Shown: piece after piece, positions 1-7,928 of the stretch
How the letters are laid out: each line of letters opens with the position of its first letter
Position numbering within the stretch: position 1 is the stretch's first letter
DNA from: Shewanella glacialimarina
GTDB taxonomy: Bacteria; Pseudomonadota; Gammaproteobacteria; Enterobacterales; Shewanellaceae
Assembly (NCBI RefSeq): GCF_020511155.1
Contig: NZ_CP041216.1
Span: 2,604,001-2,668,000, forward strand
Direction of reading: 5' to 3'
Length of the DNA stretch: 64,000 nt
Made by a program: the position numbers and the translations under genes
Notes under the pieces: model-generated
What the model was told of the DNA's origin: nothing
The model's database searches: none
What the model saw: the letters and a program-made list of their open reading frames with translations, nothing else

Positions 1-1
1 A

Positions 2-43
2 CATCAAACCGGCAAAGTATTTCAGTTAAGAGCAAGCATATGA
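2..43 (+). CDS. 3' end of an upstream element gene (partial)
   Basis: An open frame enters from the left edge and ends at a TGA at 41-43, encoding the tail HQTGKVFQLRASI. Its stop overlaps the next start codon as ATGA, the same junction seen at 525 and 764 in this operon. That spacing is the main support for it being coding. Too little is visible to name it. Confidence 0.45.
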   Translation, partial: HQTGKVFQLRASI

Positions 44-225
44 GCGCCGCAACTGAATATTGCGACCGTGAAATAGCCAAGTGCAAAGACATGATCCGCA
101 ACTGGCCCCACGAAGCACCATGCCTTAAGCGCTTAATTAAAGGCTGGCAACGCACTAAGCAGCAGTTACAACCGCCAATCGAACACGATGCTAGGAAGCA
201 AAATGAATACAGAAAGGTGGCATAA
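40..225 (+). CDS. small hypothetical protein of the integrative element (61 aa)
   Basis: Unrecognised 61-residue protein, rich in Lys, Arg, Gln and charged residues, with no membrane segment or signal peptide and three cysteines (C8, C15, C28). It is probably a small soluble alpha-helical protein. The start overlaps the upstream stop (ATGA) and its own stop is followed directly by the next ATG, so it is translated as part of a compact operon. Position inside the cargo of an integrase-bearing element suggests a phage-type accessory gene. The tight packing supports coding, but the function is unknown. Confidence 0.6.
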   Translation: MSAATEYCDREIAKCKDMIRNWPHEAPCLKRLIKGWQRTKQQLQPPIEHDARKQNEYRKVA

Positions 226-528
226 ATGAAATCGAAAGCAGCTTTTAACCATATTTTAGGCCACTACCGCGCCCAAAAAGTGGGATTGCCAATAAAGATG
301 CATAGTGATGACAAAATTGGAATCGCCATAAAACTTGGCGCACTTGATTGCCTCTACTGGCAAGCATTGGGCAATGGCCTAACAAACTTAGCTAAAGGAA
401 TTGGTCGCACGATTATTCATTCTTACAAGTACCACCAAATCAGACTACCTGGTCACCCTATCACGGGCTACCAAGTTAACGGTTACCCAAAGATGGACCT
501 AAAAACGGCTCAAGGCGGTGCAGCATGA
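226..528 (+). CDS. hypothetical protein of the integrative element (100 aa)
   Basis: Unrecognised basic protein of 100 residues with several His, Lys and Tyr residues and no export signal. The start codon abuts the upstream stop codon, and its last bases overlap the next gene by 4 nt (ATGA), so it is translationally coupled on both sides. A central stretch with Leu/Ala/Gly (residues about 35-65) could form helices. Operon position between other small element genes and an orphan DNA methyltransferase suggests an accessory phage gene. No domain can be named from sequence alone. Confidence 0.6.
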   Translation: MKSKAAFNHILGHYRAQKVGLPIKMHSDDKIGIAIKLGALDCLYWQALGNGLTNLAKGIGRTIIHSYKYHQIRLPGHPITGYQVNGYPKMDLKTAQGGAA

Positions 529-767
529 ACAAAATAACCACAACATTCAGCACTAAACAAGGTGTGGTCACCTTATCAGATCCATTTTTTACGCTTATGC
601 ATGACCATCAGCAGATTGAAGTGACATACAAACCAAACAACTACAACGGCTGGGGAGTCTGTAAAACGCTCAACGCGATTGAAGTTAGTGATTTCACCCA
701 AGCCGATGCTGAACTATTTGCCAGCACCGCCGATTCAAAACTACGACTACAAGGGTATGCAGCATGA
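525..767 (+). CDS. hypothetical protein of the integrative element (80 aa)
   Basis: Unrecognised 80-residue acidic-to-neutral protein with no membrane segment. It overlaps the preceding gene and the following methyltransferase gene by 4 nt each (ATGA junctions), which strongly suggests coupled translation. The alternating hydrophobic and polar residues in the first 50 positions look like beta strands. Phage-type operons often place such small proteins directly before a DNA methyltransferase, but no specific partner role can be assigned here. Confidence 0.6.
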   Translation: MNKITTTFSTKQGVVTLSDPFFTLMHDHQQIEVTYKPNNYNGWGVCKTLNAIEVSDFTQADAELFASTADSKLRLQGYAA

Positions 768-2194
768 GTGGATTAATCGTTGATAACTTCGCTGGCGGTG
801 GTGGTGCAAGTACCGGTATTGCATGGGCAATTGGGCGCAGTGTTGACATTGCAATCAATCATGACCCAGATGCAATTGCCATGCATGCCGCCAACCACCC
901 AGACACATTGCATTATTGCGAGTCTGTATTTGATATTGACCCAGTGCAAGCCACTGCAGGTAAGCCGGTTGATTTGGCATGGTTTAGCCCAGACTGTAAG
1001 CACTTTTCAAAAGCCAAAGGCTGCAAGCCGGTTAATAAAGAAATACGGGGTCTTGCATGGGTAACTATTCGCTGGGCAATGAAAGTGCGACCAAAAGTCA
1101 TCATGTTAGAAAACGTTGAAGAATTTAAAACATGGGGACCATTAATTGAATGCCAAAATACTGGTGACATGCGACCAAATCCTGAACTTAAAGGTGAAAC
1201 GTTCGAAGCATTTGTAAACATGTTAAGCACGGGTATTGATGCTGATCACCCTGCACTCAATGAATGCGTTGACACCCTTGGGCTTGTTAATACCGCCAAA
1301 CTAATTAAAGGCCTTGGCTATAAAGTTGAATGGCATGAAATGCGTGCATGTGATTTTGGTTCGCCAACCATTCGCAAACGCTTCTTTATGATTGCACGTT
1401 GCGATAATCAACCAATCGTATGGCCACAACCAACACACGGCGCACCAAATAGTGAAGGTGTAAAACTAGGTACATTAAAACCCTGGCGAACGGCTGCGGA
1501 GTGCATCGATTGGTCAATACCCTGTAAATCAATATTTGGCCGCAAACGCCCATTAGCCGAAAACACAATGAAGCGAATAGCCAAAGGCATTCAAAGATTT
1601 GTAATCGACTCAGCCAAACCGTTTAAGGCTCCGGCACAAGCTTTGGTAACTCCGTTCATAACAGAATGCGCTAACGCCAGTGCTCAACGCAACATGCCTG
1701 CTGATGAACCGTTAAGGACTATTTGCGCTGAAGTTAAAGGCGGTCACTTTGCGCTAGTCACAAGCCACATGGTCAAAATGCGCGGCACTAACATCGGGTT
1801 TGAAATGACTGAACCTGCTCACACCATCACCGCTGGCGGTTTGCACCTAGGCGAAGTGCGAGCGTTCTTCATCAAATACTACGGTAATGAACAAGACGGC
1901 GTTGCTTGTAACGAACCGCTGCACACGATTACTACTAATGACCGATTTGGGTTAGTGATCATCAAAGGTGAGCCATACCAAATAGTTGATATTGGACTAC
2001 GCATGCTTGAACCACATGAGCTATTTGCATGCCAGGGATTTAATTCAGATTACATCATTAGCGATTACAACGGTAAAACTACCAAGAAACAACAAGTCGC
2101 ACGGGTGGGTAATAGCGTACCACCACAACTTTCAGAGGCCTTGGTAAAAGCCAACCTACCAGAACAATGCACTCAACTAGCAAAAGTCGCCTAA
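764..2194 (+). CDS. orphan DNA (cytosine-5-)-methyltransferase, phage type
   Basis: Transfers a methyl group from S-adenosylmethionine to C5 of cytosine in DNA. Visible motifs are motif I DNFAGGGGAS (residues 7-16, SAM binding), the catalytic loop SPDCKHFS with C78 as the probable nucleophile, ENV at 116-118 (motif VI), a TIRKRFF segment (motif VIII-like) and RVGNSVPP near the C-terminus (motif X). The catalytic motif reads P-D-C instead of the usual P-C-Q, a form I associate with phage-borne C5 methyltransferases. At 476 residues the length is normal. No restriction endonuclease is adjacent, so the likely role is protection of element DNA from host restriction or epigenetic modulation. It is the last large gene of the ATGA-coupled operon. 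The recognition sequence cannot be predicted. Confidence 0.9.
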   Translation: MSGLIVDNFAGGGGASTGIAWAIGRSVDIAINHDPDAIAMHAANHPDTLHYCESVFDIDPVQATAGKPVDLAWFSPDCKHFSKAKGCKPVNKEIRGLAWVTIRWAMKVRPKVIMLENVEEFKTWGPLIECQNTGDMRPNPELKGETFEAFVNMLSTGIDADHPALNECVDTLGLVNTAKLIKGLGYKVEWHEMRACDFGSPTIRKRFFMIARCDNQPIVWPQPTHGAPNSEGVKLGTLKPWRTAAECIDWSIPCKSIFGRKRPLAENTMKRIAKGIQRFVIDSAKPFKAPAQALVTPFITECANASAQRNMPADEPLRTICAEVKGGHFALVTSHMVKMRGTNIGFEMTEPAHTITAGGLHLGEVRAFFIKYYGNEQDGVACNEPLHTITTNDRFGLVIIKGEPYQIVDIGLRMLEPHELFACQGFNSDYIISDYNGKTTKKQQVARVGNSVPPQLSEALVKANLPEQCTQLAKVA

Positions 2195-2202
2195 GGGGTT
2201 AT

Positions 2203-2328
2203 ATGAAGAAGTCAGACGTTATCAAAGAAGCATTAAAACAATGGTATGCCCTTCCGCGCGATCAGGTCGGCTCATGCCAGCATTACATGAAAACACTAGC
2301 AGAAAAGCTTAAAAAGGAAGGTCAATAA
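2203..2328 (+). CDS. small hypothetical protein (41 aa) between the methyltransferase and the AlpA-like gene
   Basis: A 41-codon frame starts at ATG 2203 and ends TAA 2326-2328, beginning MKKSDVIKEALKQWYALPRD. It follows the methyltransferase stop by 8 nt, has an AAGGGG ribosome-binding sequence before the ATG, and its stop overlaps the next start as TAATG. It is basic, soluble and probably helical. Small size keeps it out of most gene calls, but the tight coupling on both sides supports it as real. Function unknown. Confidence 0.55.
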   Translation: MKKSDVIKEALKQWYALPRDQVGSCQHYMKTLAEKLKKEGQ

Positions 2329-2549
2329 TGAATAATTTAGATCAACAAGAAAATCACACCAATACAGGAATGCAACAAGAGCCATTGTTCCTCAACACTA
2401 AAGAAGTCATGGTGCGCTATCGAATCTGCTCTACTGCTACATTATGGAAGTGGCGCAAAAATCTTGGTTTCCCAAACCCAATTCATAATGGGCGATTTTA
2501 CAACATACAAGCACTTAAAAAGTGGGATGAAGAGCAATTGGCATCTTAA
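2328..2549 (+). CDS. AlpA/excisionase-like DNA-binding protein
   Basis: A 73-residue protein with a helix-turn-helix region of the AlpA/MerR-like type: about residues 24-52 contain a LNTKEVMVRY helix followed by a TLWKWRKN recognition-type segment and a short wing. In integrative elements such proteins act as excisionase (directionality factor) or as activators of the integrase gene. Its gene ends convergently against the integrase, overlapping its stop by 4 nt around a palindromic CTTAAG. The genomic position is that expected of a xis/alpA gene. The exact role is inferred. Confidence 0.75.
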   Translation: MNNLDQQENHTNTGMQQEPLFLNTKEVMVRYRICSTATLWKWRKNLGFPNPIHNGRFYNIQALKKWDEEQLAS

Positions 2550-3757
2550 GGCAAAGTATCCAACACCATTACATTCATTTCTCTTTTGGCAGACAGCAGC
2601 AGTTTTTCCGTCCACATTTGGTAAGCTGCTGCTTGCTCATCTAGCCAATCATGCTTGTTGTACACCGCCATCACACCGCCAAGGACATGCCCTAGCATTT
2701 TTTCTGTTACATGAGGCAATATACCAAGCTCAGAAAGTCTCGTTGAAATAGTTCTTCTGAAATCATGCAGTCTCCAGTCTGGAATATCGACTCTTGGTCT
2801 AATTTCTCTGACTAATTTATTCACCGACGCTATACCAACAGGCTTTTTATAATCATTTGGTGCAGGAAAAGTCCATTGAGAGCGATGTAAAGACCATTGC
2901 TCTTGAAGCAGCTCTAGTAAAGCGGGGCTTATTGGCCGCCTGATAGGTTGGTTAGTTTTACTGTTAACAACCGGAACAGTCCACACCATGCTGTCTAAAT
3001 CAAAATCAGCACGACTTGATTTAAGTAGCTCAGACACCCTCGCCCCTGTCATCATGCAAGCCTTTATAGAATTAGTGATGGTTCTGGTTGCTCTTGTTTT
3101 ATCTAGCTCACGCCAAATCTTCCCGCATTCGAGTACGGTTAACACTCGTGAACCAACTGTGGAAGCAGAGCCAATGTCTGATACTCTAAGCTGTAACACA
3201 TCAACCGATTTGATTAATTGTCTTCGTACAGACCAATTTAGTATTGTCTTTAACTGCTTTAATATTGCGCCAGAGGTTACTCGACTCACTTTTGATTTTT
3301 CATCAAAGAAGTCAATCCATTCTCCAAGTGTAATATCATCAACTAACCTATCATCAAAAGCATCAAACAAATGCACCCGAAAACATGATTGATAAGTGGC
3401 AATAGTTCCTGGCTTTAACGAGCTACCTTGTTTAAGTAAAAACTGTTCGCAGCAATATCGGACATTCACTTTGCCTCTTCTGGTATTGCGTTGTTTCCAA
3501 TACACTCTTGGATCTGTATCATTCGCTAATGCGTTTCTCAGTTCAGGTACAAATTTTCGAGCTTCAGATAATTTAACATCAGGATAGCGACCTAATGTTA
3601 AACGTCCAACAGAAGAGCGAAAACGGAAGCGATATTGCCAAGTTACAGTTCCTGCATTGCTAATGCGGACACTTAAACCATCACGGTCAGCAATTTCAGG
3701 TTTACCCGTGTATGGTTTTCCGCTTATAGAACGTAACTGTGTGTCAGATAAAGACAT
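2546..3757 (-). CDS. tyrosine-recombinase integrase of the element
   Basis: Site-specific recombinase that inserts and excises the element. The 403-residue protein has an N-terminal arm-type DNA-binding domain (about 1-85, with GRYPDVKLSEAR typical of P4-like integrases), a SAM-like core-binding domain (about 95-185) and a C-terminal catalytic domain. Catalytic residues visible are R240 (TGARVSE), H331-x-x-R334 (HDFRR), H357 (GH) and the nucleophile Y366. The protein looks complete. It reads inward, toward the AlpA-like gene, and is the last gene before chromosomal sbcB, so the attachment junction should lie between 3758 and 3943. No tRNA or other standard attachment gene is visible there. 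Confidence 0.93.
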   Translation of the reverse strand: MSLSDTQLRSISGKPYTGKPEIADRDGLSVRISNAGTVTWQYRFRFRSSVGRLTLGRYPDVKLSEARKFVPELRNALANDTDPRVYWKQRNTRRGKVNVRYCCEQFLLKQGSSLKPGTIATYQSCFRVHLFDAFDDRLVDDITLGEWIDFFDEKSKVSRVTSGAILKQLKTILNWSVRRQLIKSVDVLQLRVSDIGSASTVGSRVLTVLECGKIWRELDKTRATRTITNSIKACMMTGARVSELLKSSRADFDLDSMVWTVPVVNSKTNQPIRRPISPALLELLQEQWSLHRSQWTFPAPNDYKKPVGIASVNKLVREIRPRVDIPDWRLHDFRRTISTRLSELGILPHVTEKMLGHVLGGVMAVYNKHDWLDEQAAAYQMWTEKLLLSAKREMNVMVLDTLP

Positions 3758-3764
3758 TTAAAAA

Positions 3765-3838
3765 ACCTGTGTACAGATTTATTGCTCGATATAACGAGTT
3801 TATGACACAAAACCAAATATGTACACACAGGTGTACAC
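3765..3838. promoter_or_regulatory. integrase upstream region with repeated TGTACAC-type motifs (possible arm sites or operator)
   Basis: The 186 bp between the integrase and sbcB contain a cluster of related motifs: ACCTGTGTACA at 3765-3775, and TGTACACACAGG overlapping GGTGTACAC at 3820-3838. The first and second are inverted relative to each other. Between them lies a CTCG-ATATAA-CGAG hairpin (3785-3798). Such clustered repeats next to an integrase gene are typical of integrase arm-binding sites or an autorepression operator. The assignment is inference. Confidence 0.45.
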
Positions 3839-3943
3839 GGCACCTAAAGCAGCAGAATAAAACCAACCAAATTAGAATGAAAGGTTTAAAGCAAATTTAA
3901 CCATGATTTACATGAAGTTAAATGCAAAAATGAGCAAAATTAA

Positions 3944-5365
3944 ATGAAAATAAATCATGAAGAAACGCCTTCACTTTACTGGCACGATTATGAAACATTC
4001 GGCGCAAGTCCAGCCAAAGACCGCCCCTGTCAGTTTGCCGGGATCCGCACGGATCTTGAATTAAACATTATCGGCGAGCCCGAAACCTTTTATTGCCAGC
4101 TTGCGCCAGATTATTTACCATCACCAGAAGCAATATTAATCACCGGGATCACGCCGCAACTGGCTAATAGTAAAGGTATGCCTGAAGCTGAGTTCATGAA
4201 GCGTATTAATGAATTATTCAGCCAACCTAATACCTGTGTTGTCGGCTACAATTCCTTACGCTTTGATGATGAAGTCAGCCGTTATGGTTTTTATCGTAAC
4301 TTTATCGACCCATATGCACGGGAATGGCAACAGGGGAATTCACGCTGGGACTTAATTGATCTCGTTCGAGCCTGTTATGCGTTTCGTCCTGATGGCATTA
4401 GTTGGCCAACAAAGGAAGATGGCTCTCCTAGCTTCAAATTAGAGCAATTAACTGTTGCCAATGGCTTAAGCCATGAAAAAGCCCATGATGCCATGTCTGA
4501 TGTATACGCAACTATCGCTATGGCTAAATTCATAAAACAACAGCAGCCTAAGTTATATGATTACTATTTTAAGTTACGCCGTAAACAAGCTGTAAGTGAT
4601 CAAATTGATGTTTTAAAAATGCAGCCTTTGGTGCATGTGAGTTCTAAAATTAGCGCGCTCAATGGCTGCACCACATTAATTGCCCCTGTGACTTTTCATC
4701 CGACCAATAAAAATGCCGTTATTTGTATCAATTTATCCATGGATATCTCACCTTTATTGACATTAACGGCTGAAGAAATTCAAGCTAGAATGTATACTTC
4801 ACGTGCAGATTTAGCACCCGATGAACTGCCTATCCCTATTAAACAAATCCACATTAATAAGTGTCCGTTTATTGGCTCTGCCAAGTTATTAGATGATGAT
4901 GTAGCACTGCGGTTAAATGTGGATAAAGCCTTTGCCCGAGAGCAATATAAACGCTTAAAACAATCAAGCGATATTCGTGAAAAATTAAATGCCATATTTG
5001 AAATAGAATCAGATAGGCCAGCGATAACTAACCCTGACTTAATGCTCTACAGTGGCGGTTTTTTCAGCCATGCAGATAAAACCAAAATAGACATAGTGAG
5101 TCATACTCAACCACACAATTTAGCCGCATTGGAATTGCAGTTTGATGACCCTCGTATTAATACCATGCTGTTTCGTTATCGAGCCCGTAATTACCCACAA
5201 ACATTAAGTCACCTAGAAAGCCTTAAGTGGCGAGAATACTGCCAGGAGCAGTTAATGGATGCCGATTATGTGATGCGACTCGAAAACTTAGTTGAAGAAA
5301 CCAGCGACAATGAGCACAAACAAAAGCTATTAAAAGCCCTATATCAATACTTACAATCACTTTAG
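3944..5365 (+). CDS. sbcB: exodeoxyribonuclease I
   Basis: Degrades single-stranded DNA 3' to 5' and takes part in recombination and mismatch repair in the cytoplasm. The 473-residue protein matches the family length. DEDDh exonuclease motifs are visible: HDYETFG with D15 and E17 (Exo I), YNSLRFDDE (Exo II) and AHDAMSDVYAT (Exo III), followed by the SH3-like and C-terminal helical regions. It is the first chromosomal gene after the element. The start at 3944 has no good ribosome-binding site, but a five-codon frame (3930-3947, MSKIK) ends over the start codon as ATGA. A perfect 9-bp inverted repeat (3902-3910 and 3951-3959) straddles the start. Either could affect translation. Confidence 0.95.
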   Translation: MKINHEETPSLYWHDYETFGASPAKDRPCQFAGIRTDLELNIIGEPETFYCQLAPDYLPSPEAILITGITPQLANSKGMPEAEFMKRINELFSQPNTCVVGYNSLRFDDEVSRYGFYRNFIDPYAREWQQGNSRWDLIDLVRACYAFRPDGISWPTKEDGSPSFKLEQLTVANGLSHEKAHDAMSDVYATIAMAKFIKQQQPKLYDYYFKLRRKQAVSDQIDVLKMQPLVHVSSKISALNGCTTLIAPVTFHPTNKNAVICINLSMDISPLLTLTAEEIQARMYTSRADLAPDELPIPIKQIHINKCPFIGSAKLLDDDVALRLNVDKAFAREQYKRLKQSSDIREKLNAIFEIESDRPAITNPDLMLYSGGFFSHADKTKIDIVSHTQPHNLAALELQFDDPRINTMLFRYRARNYPQTLSHLESLKWREYCQEQLMDADYVMRLENLVEETSDNEHKQKLLKALYQYLQSL

Positions 5366-5430
5366 TTTACATATATTAGTCATAAACTTAAGTTCAAATA
5401 TGATATTTTTTATTTAAAGGATAAGGGAAA

Positions 5431-6327
5431 ATGCAAAATCGATTCATAGACAGTATCAATCAACTGCCAAAGCCACTGGCGACAGCTTTAGTGCCATTAT
5501 TGAATGCTAATTTTGGTGGTCATATTGATGCCAATCAAGTGTCGAATTTAATGACCGCAAGCCAGTTAAACGAACAAGACCTTTTAATGGCGTTGTTACC
5601 CATAGCCGCATCATTAGCAAGTCCAAGCCTTAGCCAATTTTATGTTGGCGCAATTGTAAAAGGCAGCAGTGGCGATATTTATATGGGGGCAAACTTGGAG
5701 TTACCAGGTGAAGCACTTTTTCATACCGTTCATGCTGAGCAAAGTGCTATAAGCCATGCATGGCTGTGTGGTGAAACCCATATAATAGACATCGTAGTGA
5801 ATTTCAGTCCTTGTGGCCATTGCCGTCAATTCATCAATGAACTTGTTGATGGCAGTAAAATCAATATCCACTTACCCGGTCAAGCAGCTGCACCATTAAG
5901 CCATTATTTACCGTATGCATTTGGCCCAGCAGACTTGAATGTGACTCGCCCATTATTGTCAAAAAGTCATATTGAATTTGCATTAGAGTCAAATGACCCG
6001 ACAATTATTGAAGGGTTAGAGCAAGCGGGATTAAGTTACTCGCCTTACACTAACTGTCACGCTGCGGTCGTATTAGAAACCCAAGACGGCGCCACTTTTT
6101 GCGGTCGATACGCCGAGAACGCAGCATTTAATCCATCAATGCAGCCAATGCAGATGGCATTATCAAACCTGATAAGACACAACAGAGATTATAGCGAAAT
6201 TAAACGTGCGGTATTAGTTGAGTCATCTAAAGGCATGATAAGCCTTGTAGGGGCAGCTATGGATGCGCTACATACTGTTGCGGCAGTAGAATTAGAACAC
6301 ATTGTAGTCGAGCCAACGGACATCTAG
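5431..6327 (+). CDS. cdd: cytidine deaminase
   Basis: Deaminates cytidine and deoxycytidine to uridine and deoxyuridine in pyrimidine salvage. The 298-residue length matches the E. coli-type homodimeric enzyme, which has an N-terminal catalytic and a C-terminal pseudo-catalytic domain. Zinc and catalytic residues are visible as H101-A-E103 (HAEQSAI) and C128-x-x-C131 (PCGHC). A purine-rich AAGGATAAGGG ribosome-binding site precedes the ATG. It stands alone, 65 bp after sbcB, and ends at a strong terminator shared with the convergent dehydrogenase gene. Confidence 0.95.
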   Translation: MQNRFIDSINQLPKPLATALVPLLNANFGGHIDANQVSNLMTASQLNEQDLLMALLPIAASLASPSLSQFYVGAIVKGSSGDIYMGANLELPGEALFHTVHAEQSAISHAWLCGETHIIDIVVNFSPCGHCRQFINELVDGSKINIHLPGQAAAPLSHYLPYAFGPADLNVTRPLLSKSHIEFALESNDPTIIEGLEQAGLSYSPYTNCHAAVVLETQDGATFCGRYAENAAFNPSMQPMQMALSNLIRHNRDYSEIKRAVLVESSKGMISLVGAAMDALHTVAAVELEHIVVEPTDI

Positions 6328-6344
6328 TAAAAACCTAGTGCCAT

Positions 6345-6376
6345 AAAAAAGGACTGCATCATAGCAGTCCTTTTTT
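6345..6376. terminator. bidirectional intrinsic terminator between cdd and the dehydrogenase gene
   Basis: Stem AAAAAAGGACTGC (6345-6357) pairs perfectly with GCAGTCCTTTTTT (6364-6376) around a 6-nt loop. It gives a T-run on both strands and sits between convergent genes. Confidence 0.9.
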
Positions 6377-6398
6377 GTTTATGTATTTCAATAGACTA

Positions 6399-7271
6399 TT
6401 AACGATTTTTTTCTAGACGTGCTAATAAACTTGAAGTATCCCATCGATTACCTTTCATCGCTTGAACGTCAGCGTAGAATTGATCAACCAGTGCAGTCAC
6501 AGGCAGAGTCGATCCATTACGACGAGCTTCATCAAGTGCTATACCTAAGTCTTTACGCATCCAGTCAATAGCAAACCCAAAGTTATACTCGCCTTGCCAC
6601 ATGGTTTTATAGCGATTTTCCATTTGCCAGCTTTGTGCGGCTCCCTGGCTGATCACCTCTATCACTTTTAAACCATCAAGGCCGGCACTTTTGGCAAAGT
6701 GTAATCCTTCTGCCAACCCTTGAACCACACCAGCGATACAAATTTGATTGACCATTTTAGTTAATTGTCCAGAACCAACCGGCCCTAATAACTCAGCACA
6801 GCGACTATAAGCAGCAATAACAGGTTTAACGGCATCAAAAGTAGCCTGTTCGCCACCGATCATAACGGTGAGCATGCCCTTTTCAGCCCCTGCTTGACCG
6901 CCTGAAATAGGTGCATCTAAGAAGGCAATATCTTTGGCAGCTAACACTGCAAAAATTTCACGGGCAACGTCAGCGGATGCTGTGGTGTGGTCAACTAAAA
7001 TAGTGCCAGCATGCATACCATGAATAGCACCCTGCTCACCTAAAACAACCTGACGTAAATCATCGTCATTACCCACACAGGTAAAGACAATATCCTGACC
7101 CATTGAAGCAGCTTTAGGTGTCGGAGCAGATTTACCTTGGTAAGTTTGGGTCCATAAATCTGATTTAGCTTGCGTACGATTGTACACAGTCACCTCATGC
7201 CCCTGGCTCACTAAATGACCTGCCATGGGAAACCCCATCACACCCAAACCTAAAAATGCAACCTTAGCCAT
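6399..7271 (-). CDS. NAD(P)-dependent beta-hydroxyacid dehydrogenase (3-hydroxyisobutyrate dehydrogenase family)
   Basis: Oxidises or reduces a short beta-hydroxyacid using NAD(P). The Rossmann motif GLGVMGFPMA lies at residues 7-16. The family signature DAPISGGQAGAEKG is near residue 120, the catalytic lysine lies in GQLTKMVNQ near residue 170, and a C-terminal helical domain carries WMRKDLGIALDEA. At 290 residues it is full length. The family includes 3-hydroxyisobutyrate dehydrogenase, tartronate semialdehyde reductase and broad succinic-semialdehyde reductases, and sequence alone does not settle the substrate. A GGAGAA ribosome-binding site precedes the ATG. It lies 25 bp downstream of the thioesterase gene, so the two are probably co-transcribed. 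Confidence 0.85.
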   Translation of the reverse strand: MAKVAFLGLGVMGFPMAGHLVSQGHEVTVYNRTQAKSDLWTQTYQGKSAPTPKAASMGQDIVFTCVGNDDDLRQVVLGEQGAIHGMHAGTILVDHTTASADVAREIFAVLAAKDIAFLDAPISGGQAGAEKGMLTVMIGGEQATFDAVKPVIAAYSRCAELLGPVGSGQLTKMVNQICIAGVVQGLAEGLHFAKSAGLDGLKVIEVISQGAAQSWQMENRYKTMWQGEYNFGFAIDWMRKDLGIALDEARRNGSTLPVTALVDQFYADVQAMKGNRWDTSSLLARLEKNR

Positions 7272-7296
7272 AACTTCTCCGATATGTAATTAATAT

Positions 7297-7785
7297 TTAC
7301 TCAACGATTGGTTTTACGTGAGCTTCCATCTCTGCACCAATGCGTTTACGCATGTCCATTAACCGTAATGCTGAATCGCGTAAACGAATGTCATCCTCGG
7401 TCTTGGGGATCCACTCAGGTACATCTGTCGGTTTACCAGCATCATCAACCGCAACCATAATCACAATGCAATGGGTTGTTAAATGACGTTCTGAATATTT
7501 TGGGTCACCCGCTTTAACATCAATCGCCACATGCATAGATGTTGTTCCAGTGTAGATAATTTTACCGGTCACTTCGACTATGTTACCCACATGAATAGGT
7601 TTAACAAAACGAATACCACCGGCGTATACAGTAATACAATACTTTCCGCTCCAACCTGCAGCAGATGCGTAAGCGGCTAAATCGATCCACTTCATTACCG
7701 CACCGCCATGAACTTTGCCGCCAAAATTCACATCAGCAGGCTCAGCTAAAAAACGTAATGTCAGCTGTCTGTCTATACCGGCCAT
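7297..7785 (-). CDS. acyl-CoA thioesterase, hotdog fold
   Basis: Hydrolyses acyl-CoA to free acid and CoA. The 162-residue protein has a single hotdog ACOT domain of the YciA/BACH type. The motif NFGGKVHGGAVMKWIDLAAY (residues 20-39) supplies the central helix and catalytic acid. The C-terminal tail is charged. It is probably the first gene of a two-gene unit with the downstream dehydrogenase; an AGAGGA ribosome-binding site is visible. The preferred chain length is not evident. Nearby fatty-acid synthesis genes are on the same strand but separated by a terminator. Confidence 0.85.
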   Translation of the reverse strand: MAGIDRQLTLRFLAEPADVNFGGKVHGGAVMKWIDLAAYASAAGWSGKYCITVYAGGIRFVKPIHVGNIVEVTGKIIYTGTTSMHVAIDVKAGDPKYSERHLTTHCIVIMVAVDDAGKPTDVPEWIPKTEDDIRLRDSALRLMDMRKRIGAEMEAHVKPIVE

Positions 7786-7877
7786 ATATTTAATCCTCTA
7801 AAATGTATTTTGTCAGTTTACGCTAAATAAACTAGGCAAAGGAATGGTTAATTAGCCATATTAAGATTTATCATACA

Positions 7878-7905
7878 AAAAAGGGAAGACATCATCTTCC
7901 CTTTA
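7878..7905 (-). terminator. intrinsic terminator of the fab cluster
   Basis: Downstream of fabF on the minus strand, a 9-10 bp stem (AAGGGAAGA at 7881-7889 with TCTTCCCTT at 7895-7903 as read on the plus strand) is followed on the minus strand by a run of T. It ends the fab transcript. Confidence 0.88.
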
Positions 7906-7928
7906 TATAAATACCATTCGCAAGTGAA

